A stretch of DNA of 64,000 nucleotides, taken from contig DAOTXS010000040.1 of NCBI GenBank assembly GCA_034435055.1, forward strand, positions 1-64,000, in the 5' to 3' direction. The DNA is from DAOTXS01 sp034435055 (GTDB taxonomy: Bacteria > Chloroflexota > Anaerolineae > UBA4142). The notes beneath the pieces are model-generated. The model searched no databases. It was not told the origin of the DNA and saw only the letters and a list, made by a program, of their open reading frames with translations. This document shows positions 15,941-24,485 of this stretch, in pieces (position 1 is the stretch's first letter; each line of letters opens with the position of its first letter). The position numbers were made by a program, and so were the translations under genes.

Positions 15941-17596
15941 ATGGCTGATATAAAGCATCTCTCGCTTCTCAAAAAGGATAGCAAGATTTGGAATGATTGG
16001 CGTTTGGAAAACCCGGGTCTTTTGCCGGATCTATTTCGCGCCGACCTGAGTGGCGTCAATATGCGTCGCGCCAATTTGTCCAAAGCGAATCTGTTCAAAG
16101 GCGATTTGAGTGACGCGAAACTAGTGGATGCGGATTTGACGGATGCCAATCTAAGTGGCGTGAATTTCACCGGGGCTGAACTCAGCGGCGCGATTTTCAA
16201 AGGCGCGATTCTGATCGAAGCGCGACTGGTCGAAGCCAAGTTGATTGGCGCGCGGCTGACGGGCGCCAATCTTTTCAAAACTGACCTGACCAAGGCAAAT
16301 CTTTTTCGCGCGATGCTCGATGGCGCGGATTTGGGCGAGTCGATTCTCAGCCGCGCCAACTTGAGCGAAGCAAGTCTGAATGGCGCAAATCTTAATCGCG
16401 CCAATCTCACCGGCGCGGATTTGATTGACGCAAGTCTGGTCAAAGCAGAACTCAATGGGGCGTTGTTGAGCGGCGCGGATTTGACCGGCGTGAATTTGAG
16501 CGGCGCAACTTTGAATGGTGCAGACTTGAGTGAGGCAGACCTTGGCGGCGCGAATCTCAGCCAAGCCGAATTGAACAAAGCGCACTTTGTGGGTGTGGAT
16601 CTGATGGGCGCCGACCTCGGTGCGGCGGACTTGGCGGGCTCTGATTTTGGCGAAGCCGATCTCACCTTAGCCAAAATGGTTGGAGCCAATCTTGATCATA
16701 CGACCTTTGGCAAAGCGCGTTTGAGCCGCGCGAATCTGAGCGGCTGTGACTTGACACAGTCAGACCTCAACGGAGCCGATCTGCGCGGCGCGAATCTCAG
16801 TGGCGCAAATCTCACCGAAGTCAACTTGAGCGGCGCCGATCTCAGCGGCGCGAATCTGAGCGGCGCAAATCTCACGGGCGCAAATCTCACGCGTGCCAAA
16901 CTTGTCAGCGTAAATCTGCGCGATACTAATCTGCAACAGGTGCGCTTGTGGGAAACGGTCTTCATCGGCGTTGATTTGAGCACAGTCAAGGGACTCGAGA
17001 CCATCAATCACTTGGGCCCATCGCACATCGGCTTGGATACCGTCTATTTGACCAAAAGCCATCTGCCGGTTTTATTTCTTCGCGGTTGCGGCGTGCCGGA
17101 AAATTTTATTGCCGTGGTTCAAGCGCTGGGTCCCGCCGAAAAAAATTACGATTATTGCGCAATCAGCTTTGCCAATAAAGATGAGCCGTTTGCCAAACGA
17201 TTACACAAAGACCTGACCAGCGCCGGGGTGCGGTGTTGGTTGGCGACCGAAGATATGAAAGCGGGGGAACGCTTTCGCATCCGCATCGAGGAAGCCATTA
17301 AAGTGTACCACCGAATCATTCTCGTACTCTCCGAGCATTCGATGGCAAGTTCGTGGATCGACGGGGAAGTCGAAGCCGCGCTCGAACGCGAGCGCGCGCA
17401 CGGCGCACCGGTACTGTACCCCGTTCGCTTGGATACTTCGATGGAACAATCCAAGCAGACGGCAATTCGCGACCTGCTCCAAGCGCGTCGTATTCACGAT
17501 ATGATCAGCTGGAGAAACGAACAAAATTACCAAGCGGCACTTGCCGAGTTGTTGCGCGAGCTCAATTTTGTGCCGACCGATTCTGAAGTGCGGTAA
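15941..17596 (+). CDS. Pentapeptide-repeat protein with C-terminal TIR domain
   Basis: In this 551-aa protein, residues about 32-355 are an almost unbroken pentapeptide-repeat array of the A(D/N)LxX type (for example GADLS, GANLS, GANLT), which folds into a right-handed beta-helix. Residues about 402-540 form a TIR domain (YDYCAISFANKDEPFAKRL). A conserved glutamate, E476, lies in SSWIDGE, the position of the catalytic residue of NAD-cleaving TIRs. This architecture suits a sensor or scaffold with a TIR effector, possibly in cell defence. AAAGGA precedes the ATG by 8 bases. Confidence 0.9.
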   Translation: MADIKHLSLLKKDSKIWNDWRLENPGLLPDLFRADLSGVNMRRANLSKANLFKGDLSDAKLVDADLTDANLSGVNFTGAELSGAIFKGAILIEARLVEAKLIGARLTGANLFKTDLTKANLFRAMLDGADLGESILSRANLSEASLNGANLNRANLTGADLIDASLVKAELNGALLSGADLTGVNLSGATLNGADLSEADLGGANLSQAELNKAHFVGVDLMGADLGAADLAGSDFGEADLTLAKMVGANLDHTTFGKARLSRANLSGCDLTQSDLNGADLRGANLSGANLTEVNLSGADLSGANLSGANLTGANLTRAKLVSVNLRDTNLQQVRLWETVFIGVDLSTVKGLETINHLGPSHIGLDTVYLTKSHLPVLFLRGCGVPENFIAVVQALGPAEKNYDYCAISFANKDEPFAKRLHKDLTSAGVRCWLATEDMKAGERFRIRIEEAIKVYHRIILVLSEHSMASSWIDGEVEAALERERAHGAPVLYPVRLDTSMEQSKQTAIRDLLQARRIHDMISWRNEQNYQAALAELLRELNFVPTDSEVR

Positions 17597-17619
17597 CGTG
17601 TCGACGTTCGGAGGAACCT

Positions 17620-18912
17620 GTGTTGCCTAAATTCACCTATCCGCCAGAACCAACTTCCGTCGAAGAGACCGGCTTGAGTCTTGCCTTCCTCGCAGAACTG
17701 GTGCTCAAGACGATGTACGTGCGCGGCTTTTTGGCTGGGCACGAAATTGCCTCGGCAATGCACTTGCCCTTTGTCAATGTCACAGAAAAAGCGCTCGAGT
17801 ATTTGCGCCGCGAACACTTGGTAGAAGTTCGCGGTTCGACCGGCTTTGGAGAATCTTCTTACCAATACGTTCTTTCGGATGAAGGGCGCGCGCATGTTCG
17901 TGAATTGATGGAACACGGTCAATATGTGGGACCTGCGCCGGTGCGGCTTGAAGTATACACCGAGACGGTCAAGTCGTATTGGGGGAATGGCCAAATCCTC
18001 ACTCGCGACGTGCTGAAACGCGGACTGGCGCATCTCGTCTTGAGTAATACGTTGATCCGACAACTCGGTCCCGCGATCAATTCCGGCAAATCGATTTTTC
18101 TATTTGGCAAGCCGGGGAACGGGAAAACCTCGATTGCGGAAAGTATTGGTGTGCTATTGCCGGGCGCAATTCTAGTTCCGCATGCGGTTAGCATCGATGG
18201 ACACATTATTCGCATCTTCGATCCGTTGCATCACGCGGTCATCAGCGAGACAACCACTGAACACGAAGCCCTATCCAATGGCCAACTCAGCAGTCGCTAT
18301 GATCGTCGTTGGGTTATGATTCGTCGCCCGATGATTGCGGCTGGCGGCGAACTGACGCTGGAAAATCTCGATCTCGTTTACGACCCGGTGAAAAAATTTT
18401 ATGAAGCATCGTACCAGATGAAAGCAAATGGCGGCGTGTTATTGATCGATGACTTTGGGCGACAACAAGTGCGGCCGCGCGAATTGTTGAATCGATGGAT
18501 TGTGCCGCTTGAGAAAGGCGTCGATTATTTGACGTTGGCGACGGGACACAAATTCGATGTGCCATTCAACGCGCTGGTTATTTTTTCGACCAACCTTGAC
18601 CCCGCGGAATTAGTCGAAGAAGCGTTTTTACGCCGCATCCACTATAAGATTCATGTGGCTGATCCAACCTGGGAAGAATTTCGTGAGATTTTCAAACGTG
18701 AGGCGGCAAAACGATCAATTCCTTATTCCGAAGAAGGTTTGCGCTATTTGGTGATGGAGCACTATGTCAAATTCAAACGCAAACCGCGCGGAGTTCATCC
18801 GCGAGATATTCTCGGCAAACTTCGTGATATCGCGCACTTTGAAGGTGTTCAACTTGGCTTGTCTAAAGAACTGATCGATGCGGCGTGTCAGGCGTACTTT
18901 ATGGAAGGGTAA
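17620..18912 (+). CDS. AAA-type ATPase with N-terminal winged-helix domain
   Basis: The 430-aa protein starts with a winged-helix-like region (about residues 20-100: GFLAGHEIASAMHLPF, LEYLRREHLVEV). A P-loop follows in FLFGKPGNGKTSIAES (near 165-180), then a Walker B segment GGVLLIDDFGRQ and the sensor-like VIFSTNLDP. The ATPase core resembles MoxR/MCM-helix-2 type remodelers. Its target is unknown. It begins 23 bases after the TIR gene behind GGAGGA, and the sortase gene starts 9 bases after it, so the three may share a message. Confidence 0.85.
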   Translation: MLPKFTYPPEPTSVEETGLSLAFLAELVLKTMYVRGFLAGHEIASAMHLPFVNVTEKALEYLRREHLVEVRGSTGFGESSYQYVLSDEGRAHVRELMEHGQYVGPAPVRLEVYTETVKSYWGNGQILTRDVLKRGLAHLVLSNTLIRQLGPAINSGKSIFLFGKPGNGKTSIAESIGVLLPGAILVPHAVSIDGHIIRIFDPLHHAVISETTTEHEALSNGQLSSRYDRRWVMIRRPMIAAGGELTLENLDLVYDPVKKFYEASYQMKANGGVLLIDDFGRQQVRPRELLNRWIVPLEKGVDYLTLATGHKFDVPFNALVIFSTNLDPAELVEEAFLRRIHYKIHVADPTWEEFREIFKREAAKRSIPYSEEGLRYLVMEHYVKFKRKPRGVHPRDILGKLRDIAHFEGVQLGLSKELIDAACQAYFMEG

Positions 18913-18921
18913 ATTTGTTCG

Positions 18922-19806
18922 ATGTCTGATAAACGCACGGTGGACGAGCTCTCGCTCCAAGAACTTGAAGCGCTTGTCGAACAGCGGCGGCGTGTGGAAC
19001 GCGCGCGTCAATTCGCGCAATCGGATGCGGCGCAACGATTTCGTCCCGTGACGGTAATGCCGAGCGAGCCATCGTTGGCGCGCAAAGAATCGAATGGGAA
19101 GAAAAAACCGCGTTCATTCCGCGATAAAGTGTTGTTCGTGATCGAGGTGCTGGCGGTGATTGGCTTGCTCGGAATCATCGTTGGCTCGCTGTCGAATTTG
19201 CAAACGCTCAATCAAGAAGTGAGTCAGGCACGCGCCGCCACGCCGAATGGAACAACAAGCAACGGTGTAGGTAATCCAGAATTACCCGGCTCGTCCTTTC
19301 CGCCGGCGAATCCGTCGCAGGAATTGCCGGGAAGTTCGTTTGCGCCGGAAGCCGCGCCGCCGGCGTTAGGGGTGGAGTTAAAAGCGGTTGCCGCGTTGCC
19401 GGTGCCTACGCCCGGTCCTCGCTCGCCGACGCGCATTGTGATTCCATCGGTGAATATCGATTGGCCCATTGTGCAAGGGGATGGTTGGGAAGAGTTGAAA
19501 CAGGGAATTGGTCATCGGGTTGGTTCGGTGAACCCCGGCGAGCGTGGGAATATGATCTTGTCCGGGCACAACGATGTTTACGGTGAACCGTTCCGTGATT
19601 TGGAAAAACTCGAAGTCGGTAAAGATGTGTTGGTTCACGCCGGCAGTACGATTTTCCGTTACGTGATCAAAGCCAAGCGCGTCGTTGTGCCAACGGAATT
19701 GAGCGTCCTCGCGCCATCGAAAAATCCAATCGTAACATTGATTACCTGCACCCCGTATCGCGTCGATACTCATCGTTTGGTTTTGATTGGCGAACTGGCG
19801 CCGTGA
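18922..19806 (+). CDS. Sortase (class D/E-like)
   Basis: The 294-aa protein has a basic coiled N-terminus, one transmembrane helix (about residues 70-92), a Pro/Ser/Gly-rich spacer with a twice-repeated ELPGSSF phrase, and a sortase domain. The catalytic histidine is in LSGHND, the cysteine in VTLITCTPYR, and the arginine in VDTHRLVL. Sortases join proteins to the cell wall or to pilin subunits; in Chloroflexota their substrates are poorly known. No LPxTG-bearing neighbour is obvious, although the spacer's own LPGSS phrases are odd. The Shine-Dalgarno sequence is weak. Confidence 0.88.
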   Translation: MSDKRTVDELSLQELEALVEQRRRVERARQFAQSDAAQRFRPVTVMPSEPSLARKESNGKKKPRSFRDKVLFVIEVLAVIGLLGIIVGSLSNLQTLNQEVSQARAATPNGTTSNGVGNPELPGSSFPPANPSQELPGSSFAPEAAPPALGVELKAVAALPVPTPGPRSPTRIVIPSVNIDWPIVQGDGWEELKQGIGHRVGSVNPGERGNMILSGHNDVYGEPFRDLEKLEVGKDVLVHAGSTIFRYVIKAKRVVVPTELSVLAPSKNPIVTLITCTPYRVDTHRLVLIGELAP

Positions 19807-19814
19807 TTGCAAGT

Positions 19815-19842
19815 TTGCCAATTTTCGTAATTTGTTTATAAT
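19815..19842 (+). promoter_or_regulatory. Promoter of the small membrane protein gene
   Basis: TTGCCA and TATAAT are separated by 16 bases, 34 bases upstream of the ATG. Confidence 0.55.
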
Positions 19843-19876
19843 CCTGCTCGCGGAATAATTTTGTTAGGAGACTGAT

Positions 19877-20140
19877 ATGCCCAAGAAAACACGCAAGATG
19901 AAACAACGTGCCGCAATGCGGCGGAGTTATGCCGGGACGCCGCCCGTCGAAATGGATGACGCCGACCAATCTCAAGAAACCGTATCGCCGGCGCGCCCCA
20001 TTCTTTCACCCGCCACTCGCACCGTTGTGAATCCGGCGACGTACGATTATTCCCATATTTACAGTGACTTGAAACGTATTGCGATATTTGCGGCGTTCTT
20101 TTTTACCGTGTTAATCGTGTTGTCGTTCGTAATCAAATAA
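19877..20140 (+). CDS. Small single-pass membrane protein
   Basis: The 87-aa protein has a strongly basic N-terminus (MPKKTRKMKQRAAMRR), a proline-rich middle and one C-terminal transmembrane helix (about 66-86). A clear TAGGAG stands before the ATG, a promoter lies upstream, and a terminator follows, so it is a real gene transcribed alone. I do not recognise a family; the tail-anchored layout suggests a membrane-associated accessory protein. Confidence 0.75.
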   Translation: MPKKTRKMKQRAAMRRSYAGTPPVEMDDADQSQETVSPARPILSPATRTVVNPATYDYSHIYSDLKRIAIFAAFFFTVLIVLSFVIK

Positions 20141-20161
20141 GGATCGATTGTCTCAGCAATG

Positions 20162-20201
20162 AAAAACGCGACTGCCATTTTGGGAGTCGCGTTTGTTTTT
20201 T
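20162..20201. terminator. Bidirectional terminator
   Basis: AAACGCGACT pairs with AGTCGCGTTT around a short loop, with T runs on both strands. It separates two convergent genes. Confidence 0.85.
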
Positions 20202-20208
20202 CGATGGC

Positions 20209-20961
20209 TCAATTAAACGGCGCGTCACTTGACGAATGGACACGCGGAAAGCCAATCGTCGTGCGCAATCCAAGATCGATGATGAAATGAACGATGAGCG
20301 CGTACCACGTGTTCATCGTGAAGATAAAGACAGTTGTGCTGACAATCGCCAAACTACCGCTCCACAATGGCGTGTCTGCACGAGTAATATCGCGCGCGTT
20401 GGCGCGCACGAACGGATTTGTCCACGCCTCAATCCACGTCAGCGCAAGTCCAAAGAGACTGCCCCAGTAAAAATCACCGAGCCAAAGAATTGGACCGCTT
20501 CGATAAAATGCCCAATGCGCTTGCTGATAAAATAATTCGACGATATGACGCGCCCAGTTCCATCCACTTTCATCGATGGCGTGCGGGTGTTCGCTCTGAG
20601 CGTACGGTCGCCATACCCAAACGATGACGAACAACGAACCGATGCCGACAATGGCAAACGGAATCGCCGTGCCTACCCAGTCCAGTCCCCACACGCCGAG
20701 CGCGCGCATCGTAGTATAACCGAGCATCAGCGCGCCATAAGGTACAGCAAGATAGTATAGCCAGCGCATCGCTTCGCCAAATCCACGCGCAATGCGAGAC
20801 CGGCGCGCCCAATCAAGCAATCGACCGTAACGTCCCGCGCGCGGCACGCGATTAACCCACGCGAGATTCGACATCAGTGCGTAAATTACAATCGACGCGC
20901 CGATGACAAATGCGAGCGCACGGCGCGGTTCAATCGAAATCAAGACATCCCACAAGTTCAC
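20209..20961 (-). CDS. Polytopic membrane protein of unknown function
   Basis: The 250-aa protein is rich in Trp and Tyr, with about five or six hydrophobic helices (for example residues 14-33, 66-88, 95-117, 165-180 and 205-235). No motif points to a function. Its start codon overlaps the stop of the upstream histidine kinase gene (ATGA), so the two are translationally coupled. It could be a membrane partner of that kinase, but this is inference from position only. Confidence 0.7.
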   Translation of the reverse strand: MNLWDVLISIEPRRALAFVIGASIVIYALMSNLAWVNRVPRAGRYGRLLDWARRSRIARGFGEAMRWLYYLAVPYGALMLGYTTMRALGVWGLDWVGTAIPFAIVGIGSLFVIVWVWRPYAQSEHPHAIDESGWNWARHIVELFYQQAHWAFYRSGPILWLGDFYWGSLFGLALTWIEAWTNPFVRANARDITRADTPLWSGSLAIVSTTVFIFTMNTWYALIVHFIIDLGLRTTIGFPRVHSSSDAPFN

Positions 20962-22718
20962 TGGCGCGCTCCCATCGAACGAGTCGGCGGCAACGGCACC
21001 GCCAGTGTAACACGCGTGCCTTGCCCAGGCGCGGAAACGATGGATAGATTGCCATCGATCAGGCGCGCGCGTTCACGCATATTTTGCAGACCCAGACTTG
21101 TGCGCTTGTCGTACGTCGCTTCGACCTGTTCCACGTCAAAGCCGGGTCCCTGATCTTGGACAACAGCAACGAGTGAATTGTCTTTGCGTTGCACGCTGAC
21201 AAAAATGGGCGCATTGTTCCCGTGTTTGCGCGCATTCCCCACTGCTTCTTCGATGATTGCAAAGACGGTGGTGCCGATATTTTTATCCAGCTCGATGCCG
21301 AACTCGCCTGGGATGATCTGGATCGGCACGCCTTCGGCTTCTTGCAAACGTTCACCGAATTGTTCGAGCGCGGCGGACAAGCCCTTGCTTTCTAAGGCGA
21401 GCGGGCGCAAGGTGAACAAGGCAGTGCGAATTTCTTTGGTGGCTTGTTGGGCAACTGTCCGCGCCCTGTCTAATTCGGCTTTAGCTTCAGGCGGATTGGA
21501 GTCGAGCAGTCGTTTGATGTAATCCAACTGCATCGCCAAGCCGGCAATTTTTTGCGTGGGGCCATCGTGTAGATCGCGCGCAAGTTTCTGCCGCATCTCA
21601 TTGTCGTTCTGGATGATGCGGTCTTGTTCCTGCCGTGATGCTTGGTACAGTTTGGCGTTTTGAAAGGCAATCCCGGCTTGACTGGTGAATGCTTGCATCA
21701 ATTCCAAATGATCTGGCGATGGACGGCGCGGCGCGGGAGAAGTGAGAATCATCGCACCGTACAAATCGATTCCTGCGCGAAGCGGAAAACACACGCCACT
21801 GCGGCAGCGTTGCATCGTGCTTAACAATCCCAGCTCAGGGTCTTCGGCGATGCGATCAAAAACAATCGCATCGCCGGTTTGAAACGCCTCGGCGATGACG
21901 CCGGCTTTGCCGGGCAGTTTGACCATCAAGTCGCGCTGATCTAGATTCCGCGATGCGACAATCGCAAGACGTTGTTCGGCATCGTGTTCTTGGAACAACA
22001 AGGCAATGCCGACCGGCGGACCGTCTTCGCGGCGTGCGCCGGGCAATCCTTTGACGCCGGCATCGAGCATGGTTTCCAAAACTGGCGCGTAATTGGTGGT
22101 TAAGTTGAGCGTGTCGGTGGATTGATAAAGCATTTTCGCGCCTGCCATCGCGCCGCGCAGTTGGTGTAATTCCTGAGCGGCGCGTTTGACCGCAATCTCG
22201 CGTTCGTGTTGAACCAAATATCCGCTCAACAGTGCTGTGACCCAGGTTGCAAGAATGGGCAAGCCCGTGGCTAGCACATCGCGTTTATCTGCCCCTTCGG
22301 AGGGGAAATAAGAATGTGCGATCAGCGACAGCGACAGTGACAGAGCGGCAAGAAAACCGATGCGAGGACCAAAGCGGATGGCGGCGACGATTGCCGGGTA
22401 GATCATAAAGTACGCCAGCAAATTGGAACGCGTAATCGCAGTGAAGGGCAGAACGGCAAACAGCAATAAATCGATGACGAGTGTGGCAAGCGGCAGATGC
22501 GTGGCAAGTTCGGGAAATTGTAAAATGATGCCGATGATCAGATTGACGATCACCGCAGAAACGACCCAAACTAAAAGTCGGTTGGGAAAAACGACGTTGC
22601 CTAAATCGATCCAGACCAGCGGCAACACCAGCAGGATGAGCACCCACCGCACGCGAAACAAGAGATCGTCGATGCGAATCGATAAAACACTTGGAACAGG
22701 TTGACCGGGTCTATCCAT
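20958..22718 (-). CDS. NarL-type sensor histidine kinase with GAF domain
   Basis: The 586-aa protein has about five or six N-terminal transmembrane helices (residues 20-175), a short coiled segment, a GAF domain (about 200-370), a HisKA_3 dimerisation domain with phospho-accepting His in ARDLHDGPTQKIAGLA, and a HATPase_c domain (EEAVGNARKHG N-box, DQGPGFD G-box). Kinases of this family signal to NarL/LuxR-type response regulators; none is adjacent. The chosen ATG follows GAGGAGA. A longer frame exists, but its first 40 codons read through the tRNA-Val gene and its terminator and cannot be coding. Confidence 0.9.
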   Translation of the reverse strand: MDRPGQPVPSVLSIRIDDLLFRVRWVLILLVLPLVWIDLGNVVFPNRLLVWVVSAVIVNLIIGIILQFPELATHLPLATLVIDLLLFAVLPFTAITRSNLLAYFMIYPAIVAAIRFGPRIGFLAALSLSLSLIAHSYFPSEGADKRDVLATGLPILATWVTALLSGYLVQHEREIAVKRAAQELHQLRGAMAGAKMLYQSTDTLNLTTNYAPVLETMLDAGVKGLPGARREDGPPVGIALLFQEHDAEQRLAIVASRNLDQRDLMVKLPGKAGVIAEAFQTGDAIVFDRIAEDPELGLLSTMQRCRSGVCFPLRAGIDLYGAMILTSPAPRRPSPDHLELMQAFTSQAGIAFQNAKLYQASRQEQDRIIQNDNEMRQKLARDLHDGPTQKIAGLAMQLDYIKRLLDSNPPEAKAELDRARTVAQQATKEIRTALFTLRPLALESKGLSAALEQFGERLQEAEGVPIQIIPGEFGIELDKNIGTTVFAIIEEAVGNARKHGNNAPIFVSVQRKDNSLVAVVQDQGPGFDVEQVEATYDKRTSLGLQNMRERARLIDGNLSIVSAPGQGTRVTLAVPLPPTRSMGARQ

Positions 22719-22734
22719 TGATCTCCTCGCTACC

Positions 22735-22763
22735 AAAAAACCGCGGGCTGGTTCGCCGCGGTT
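22735..22763 (-). terminator. Terminator downstream of tRNA-Val
   Basis: On the minus strand AACCGCGG pairs with CCGCGGTT and is followed by a T run. It lies between the tRNA and the kinase gene. Confidence 0.75.
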
Positions 22764-22770
22764 CAAGAGG

Positions 22771-22844
22771 TGGGCGGTATAGGAGTCGAACCTATGACCT
22801 CGCGGATGTGAACCGCGCGCTCTAACCAACTGAGCCAACCGCCC
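22771..22844 (-). tRNA. tRNA-Val (anticodon CAC)
   Basis: The 74-base cloverleaf starts GGGCGGT and closes with ACCGCCC plus discriminator A. The D arm is GCTC/GAGC with AGTTGGTTA, the anticodon stem CGCGG/CCGCG holds the loop TTCACAT, and the T arm ATAGG/CCTAT holds TTCGACT. Anticodon CAC reads GUG. CCA is not encoded. Confidence 0.95.
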
Positions 22845-22903
22845 ATTCTGGTTGGCATTATAGCACGCCCAAGGTCAAATTGCAAATTGTCAATAAAATC
22901 GAT

Positions 22904-22932
22904 TTGTTACTCTCGCCAGAGTGTGTTACAAT
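22904..22932 (+). promoter_or_regulatory. Promoter of the xerD-like gene
   Basis: TTGTTA and TACAAT are separated by 17 bases. The -10 box overlaps the first in-frame ATG (22931), so that ATG would not be on the message. This favours the GTG at 22955 as start. Confidence 0.6.
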
Positions 22933-22954
22933 GTCGCCAGTTGAAGGCGGCAGA

Positions 22955-23851
22955 GTGGAACAGCAGATTCACGAGTTTCTCCACGTGCTCCAAAGCACTA
23001 AAGGATATTCGCGCAACACGATCGATGCATATCGCAACGATCTGAATCAATTTTTGAATTTTGCGTTGAATGATCGACCCAACCTCAGTCATTGGGGGCG
23101 GGTCGATAAACCCTTGGTGCTGATGTTCATTATCCATCTTAAAGAACGCGGATACACCGCATCAAGCGTTTCGCGCAAGGTGGCGGTGATCAAATCTTTC
23201 TACCATTACTTGTTCGAACGCAAACTGATCGACGCTGATCCGACTGCAATGGTGGGTTCGCCCAAAGTTGAAAAACGGTTACCCCAGGTTTTATCCTCTG
23301 ACGAGATCGAACGCCTGCTTGCCGCGCCAATTCAGAACACCACCCCCAAAGGATTGCGTGATCGCGCAATGCTCGAATTGTTATTTGCCAGCGGAATGCG
23401 CGTGAGCGAATTGACCGCGTTGAATGTTACCGACATCAATCTGGAACAAGGCACCGTGCATTGTGCCGGTCGCGGAGCCAAGCGGCGCGTGCTTCCCATC
23501 CCCGAACGGGTGGTGGAAATTTTAGCGCAGTATATTGCACGCGGTCGGTCAACATTGGCGCGAGACGACCAAGCGGCGTTATTTGTGAATCCGCACGGTG
23601 AACGATTGACCCGGCAAGGACTGTGGCTGATCATCAAAGAGTACGTCAAGGAAGCAGATATTCGTACCCCGGTCACGCCACACACGATGCGTCACTCGTT
23701 TGCGGTACATTTATTGCATAAAGGCGAAGATGTGGCGACGGTTCAGCGTTTGCTTGGGCACGCGAACAAAGCCACCACGCAAATGTACGCGCGGCTCGCG
23801 GGCGTCGATTCTTCCACAACTGCCCTGGCGAAAACACACCCCGATTTTTGA
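22955..23851 (+). CDS. xerD: XerC/XerD-type tyrosine recombinase
   Basis: From GTG 22955 the protein is 298 aa, the usual XerD length, and begins MEQQIHEFLHVLQ like family members. An N-terminal SAM-like core-binding domain (1-105) is followed by the catalytic domain with Arg in SGMRVSEL, Lys in AKRRVLPI, HTMRHSF, LLGHANKATT and the nucleophile Tyr in TQMYAR. It should resolve chromosome dimers at dif. Earlier starts would place the promoter inside the coding region. It lies beside a tRNA gene, but nothing else suggests an integrative element. Confidence 0.88.
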   Translation: MEQQIHEFLHVLQSTKGYSRNTIDAYRNDLNQFLNFALNDRPNLSHWGRVDKPLVLMFIIHLKERGYTASSVSRKVAVIKSFYHYLFERKLIDADPTAMVGSPKVEKRLPQVLSSDEIERLLAAPIQNTTPKGLRDRAMLELLFASGMRVSELTALNVTDINLEQGTVHCAGRGAKRRVLPIPERVVEILAQYIARGRSTLARDDQAALFVNPHGERLTRQGLWLIIKEYVKEADIRTPVTPHTMRHSFAVHLLHKGEDVATVQRLLGHANKATTQMYARLAGVDSSTTALAKTHPDF

Positions 23852-23868
23852 GGCAGGAAAATAGCTAA

Positions 23869-24477
23869 ATGGGTTACGTCGAATCACTTTTGGCAGATAA
23901 CGAACAGATCATTGTGCGGACGCGCCAACACTGGATGACGCTGGCGCAATCGTTGCTGGTCAACAGTGTGCTTTTGATACTGATCTTTGTCATAGCACTT
24001 GTGGCGATCAGTGTTCTTAACGTCTTTGGTTTGCTCATCACACTTTTGTTCATTCTGCCGGTTGCGGCGTTTGTGCGCGATTATTTGAAATGGTGGTACG
24101 AAGAATACATCGTTACCAACCGCCGCGTGATTCAGACCGAAGGAATCATCAACAAACACGTCATCGACTCGTCGCTGGAAAAAGTCAATGATGTGGTGCT
24201 GAGTCAATCTTGGCTGGGGCGAATGTTCGATTACGGCAACATCGAAATTTTGACGGCGAGTGAGATGGGCGTCAATTTGTTGCACAACATTTCTAGCCCG
24301 ATCAAATTCAAAACCGAGATGCTCAATCAAAAAGAGAATTTCGCTAACGAACGGCAACCTAGTGCGCCGACGATTCCGGAATTGATTGCCGGTCTCGATC
24401 AATTGCGCAAGCAAGGAATTCTCACCGAAGAAGAATTTCAGAGGAAGAAGAATGAGCTGTTGGCGCGTCTTCAGTAG
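23869..24477 (+). CDS. PH-domain membrane protein with SHOCT tail
   Basis: The 202-aa protein has two transmembrane helices (about residues 25-70), then a bacterial PH (YdbS/bPH2) domain with YIVTNRRVIQTEGIINK and the DVVLSQSWLGRMFDYG block. It ends in a SHOCT-like helix pair (LDQLRKQGILTEEEFQRKKNELL). Such proteins are anchored in the inner membrane, and their role is not defined. The gene lies between xerD and the nucleoside phosphorylase with only short gaps. Confidence 0.85.
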   Translation: MGYVESLLADNEQIIVRTRQHWMTLAQSLLVNSVLLILIFVIALVAISVLNVFGLLITLLFILPVAAFVRDYLKWWYEEYIVTNRRVIQTEGIINKHVIDSSLEKVNDVVLSQSWLGRMFDYGNIEILTASEMGVNLLHNISSPIKFKTEMLNQKENFANERQPSAPTIPELIAGLDQLRKQGILTEEEFQRKKNELLARLQ

Positions 24478-24485
24478 AGGTCGCT

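Noticed and set aside
15889..16689. Long antisense frame opposite the pentapeptide repeats
   Set aside because: Repeat periodicity of 15 bases keeps other frames open; no ribosome-binding site or family resemblance, and the sense frame has a promoter and Shine-Dalgarno sequence.
22719..22838. Upstream extension of the histidine kinase frame (start at 22838)
   Set aside because: The first 40 codons read through tRNA-Val and its terminator; the ATG at 22718 with GAGGAGA is the natural start.
22771..23851. Tyrosine recombinase beside a tRNA gene as the edge of an integrative element
   Set aside because: The recombinase has the length and motifs of a chromosomal XerD, the neighbours are housekeeping genes, and no repeat of the tRNA 3' end was noticed in the window.
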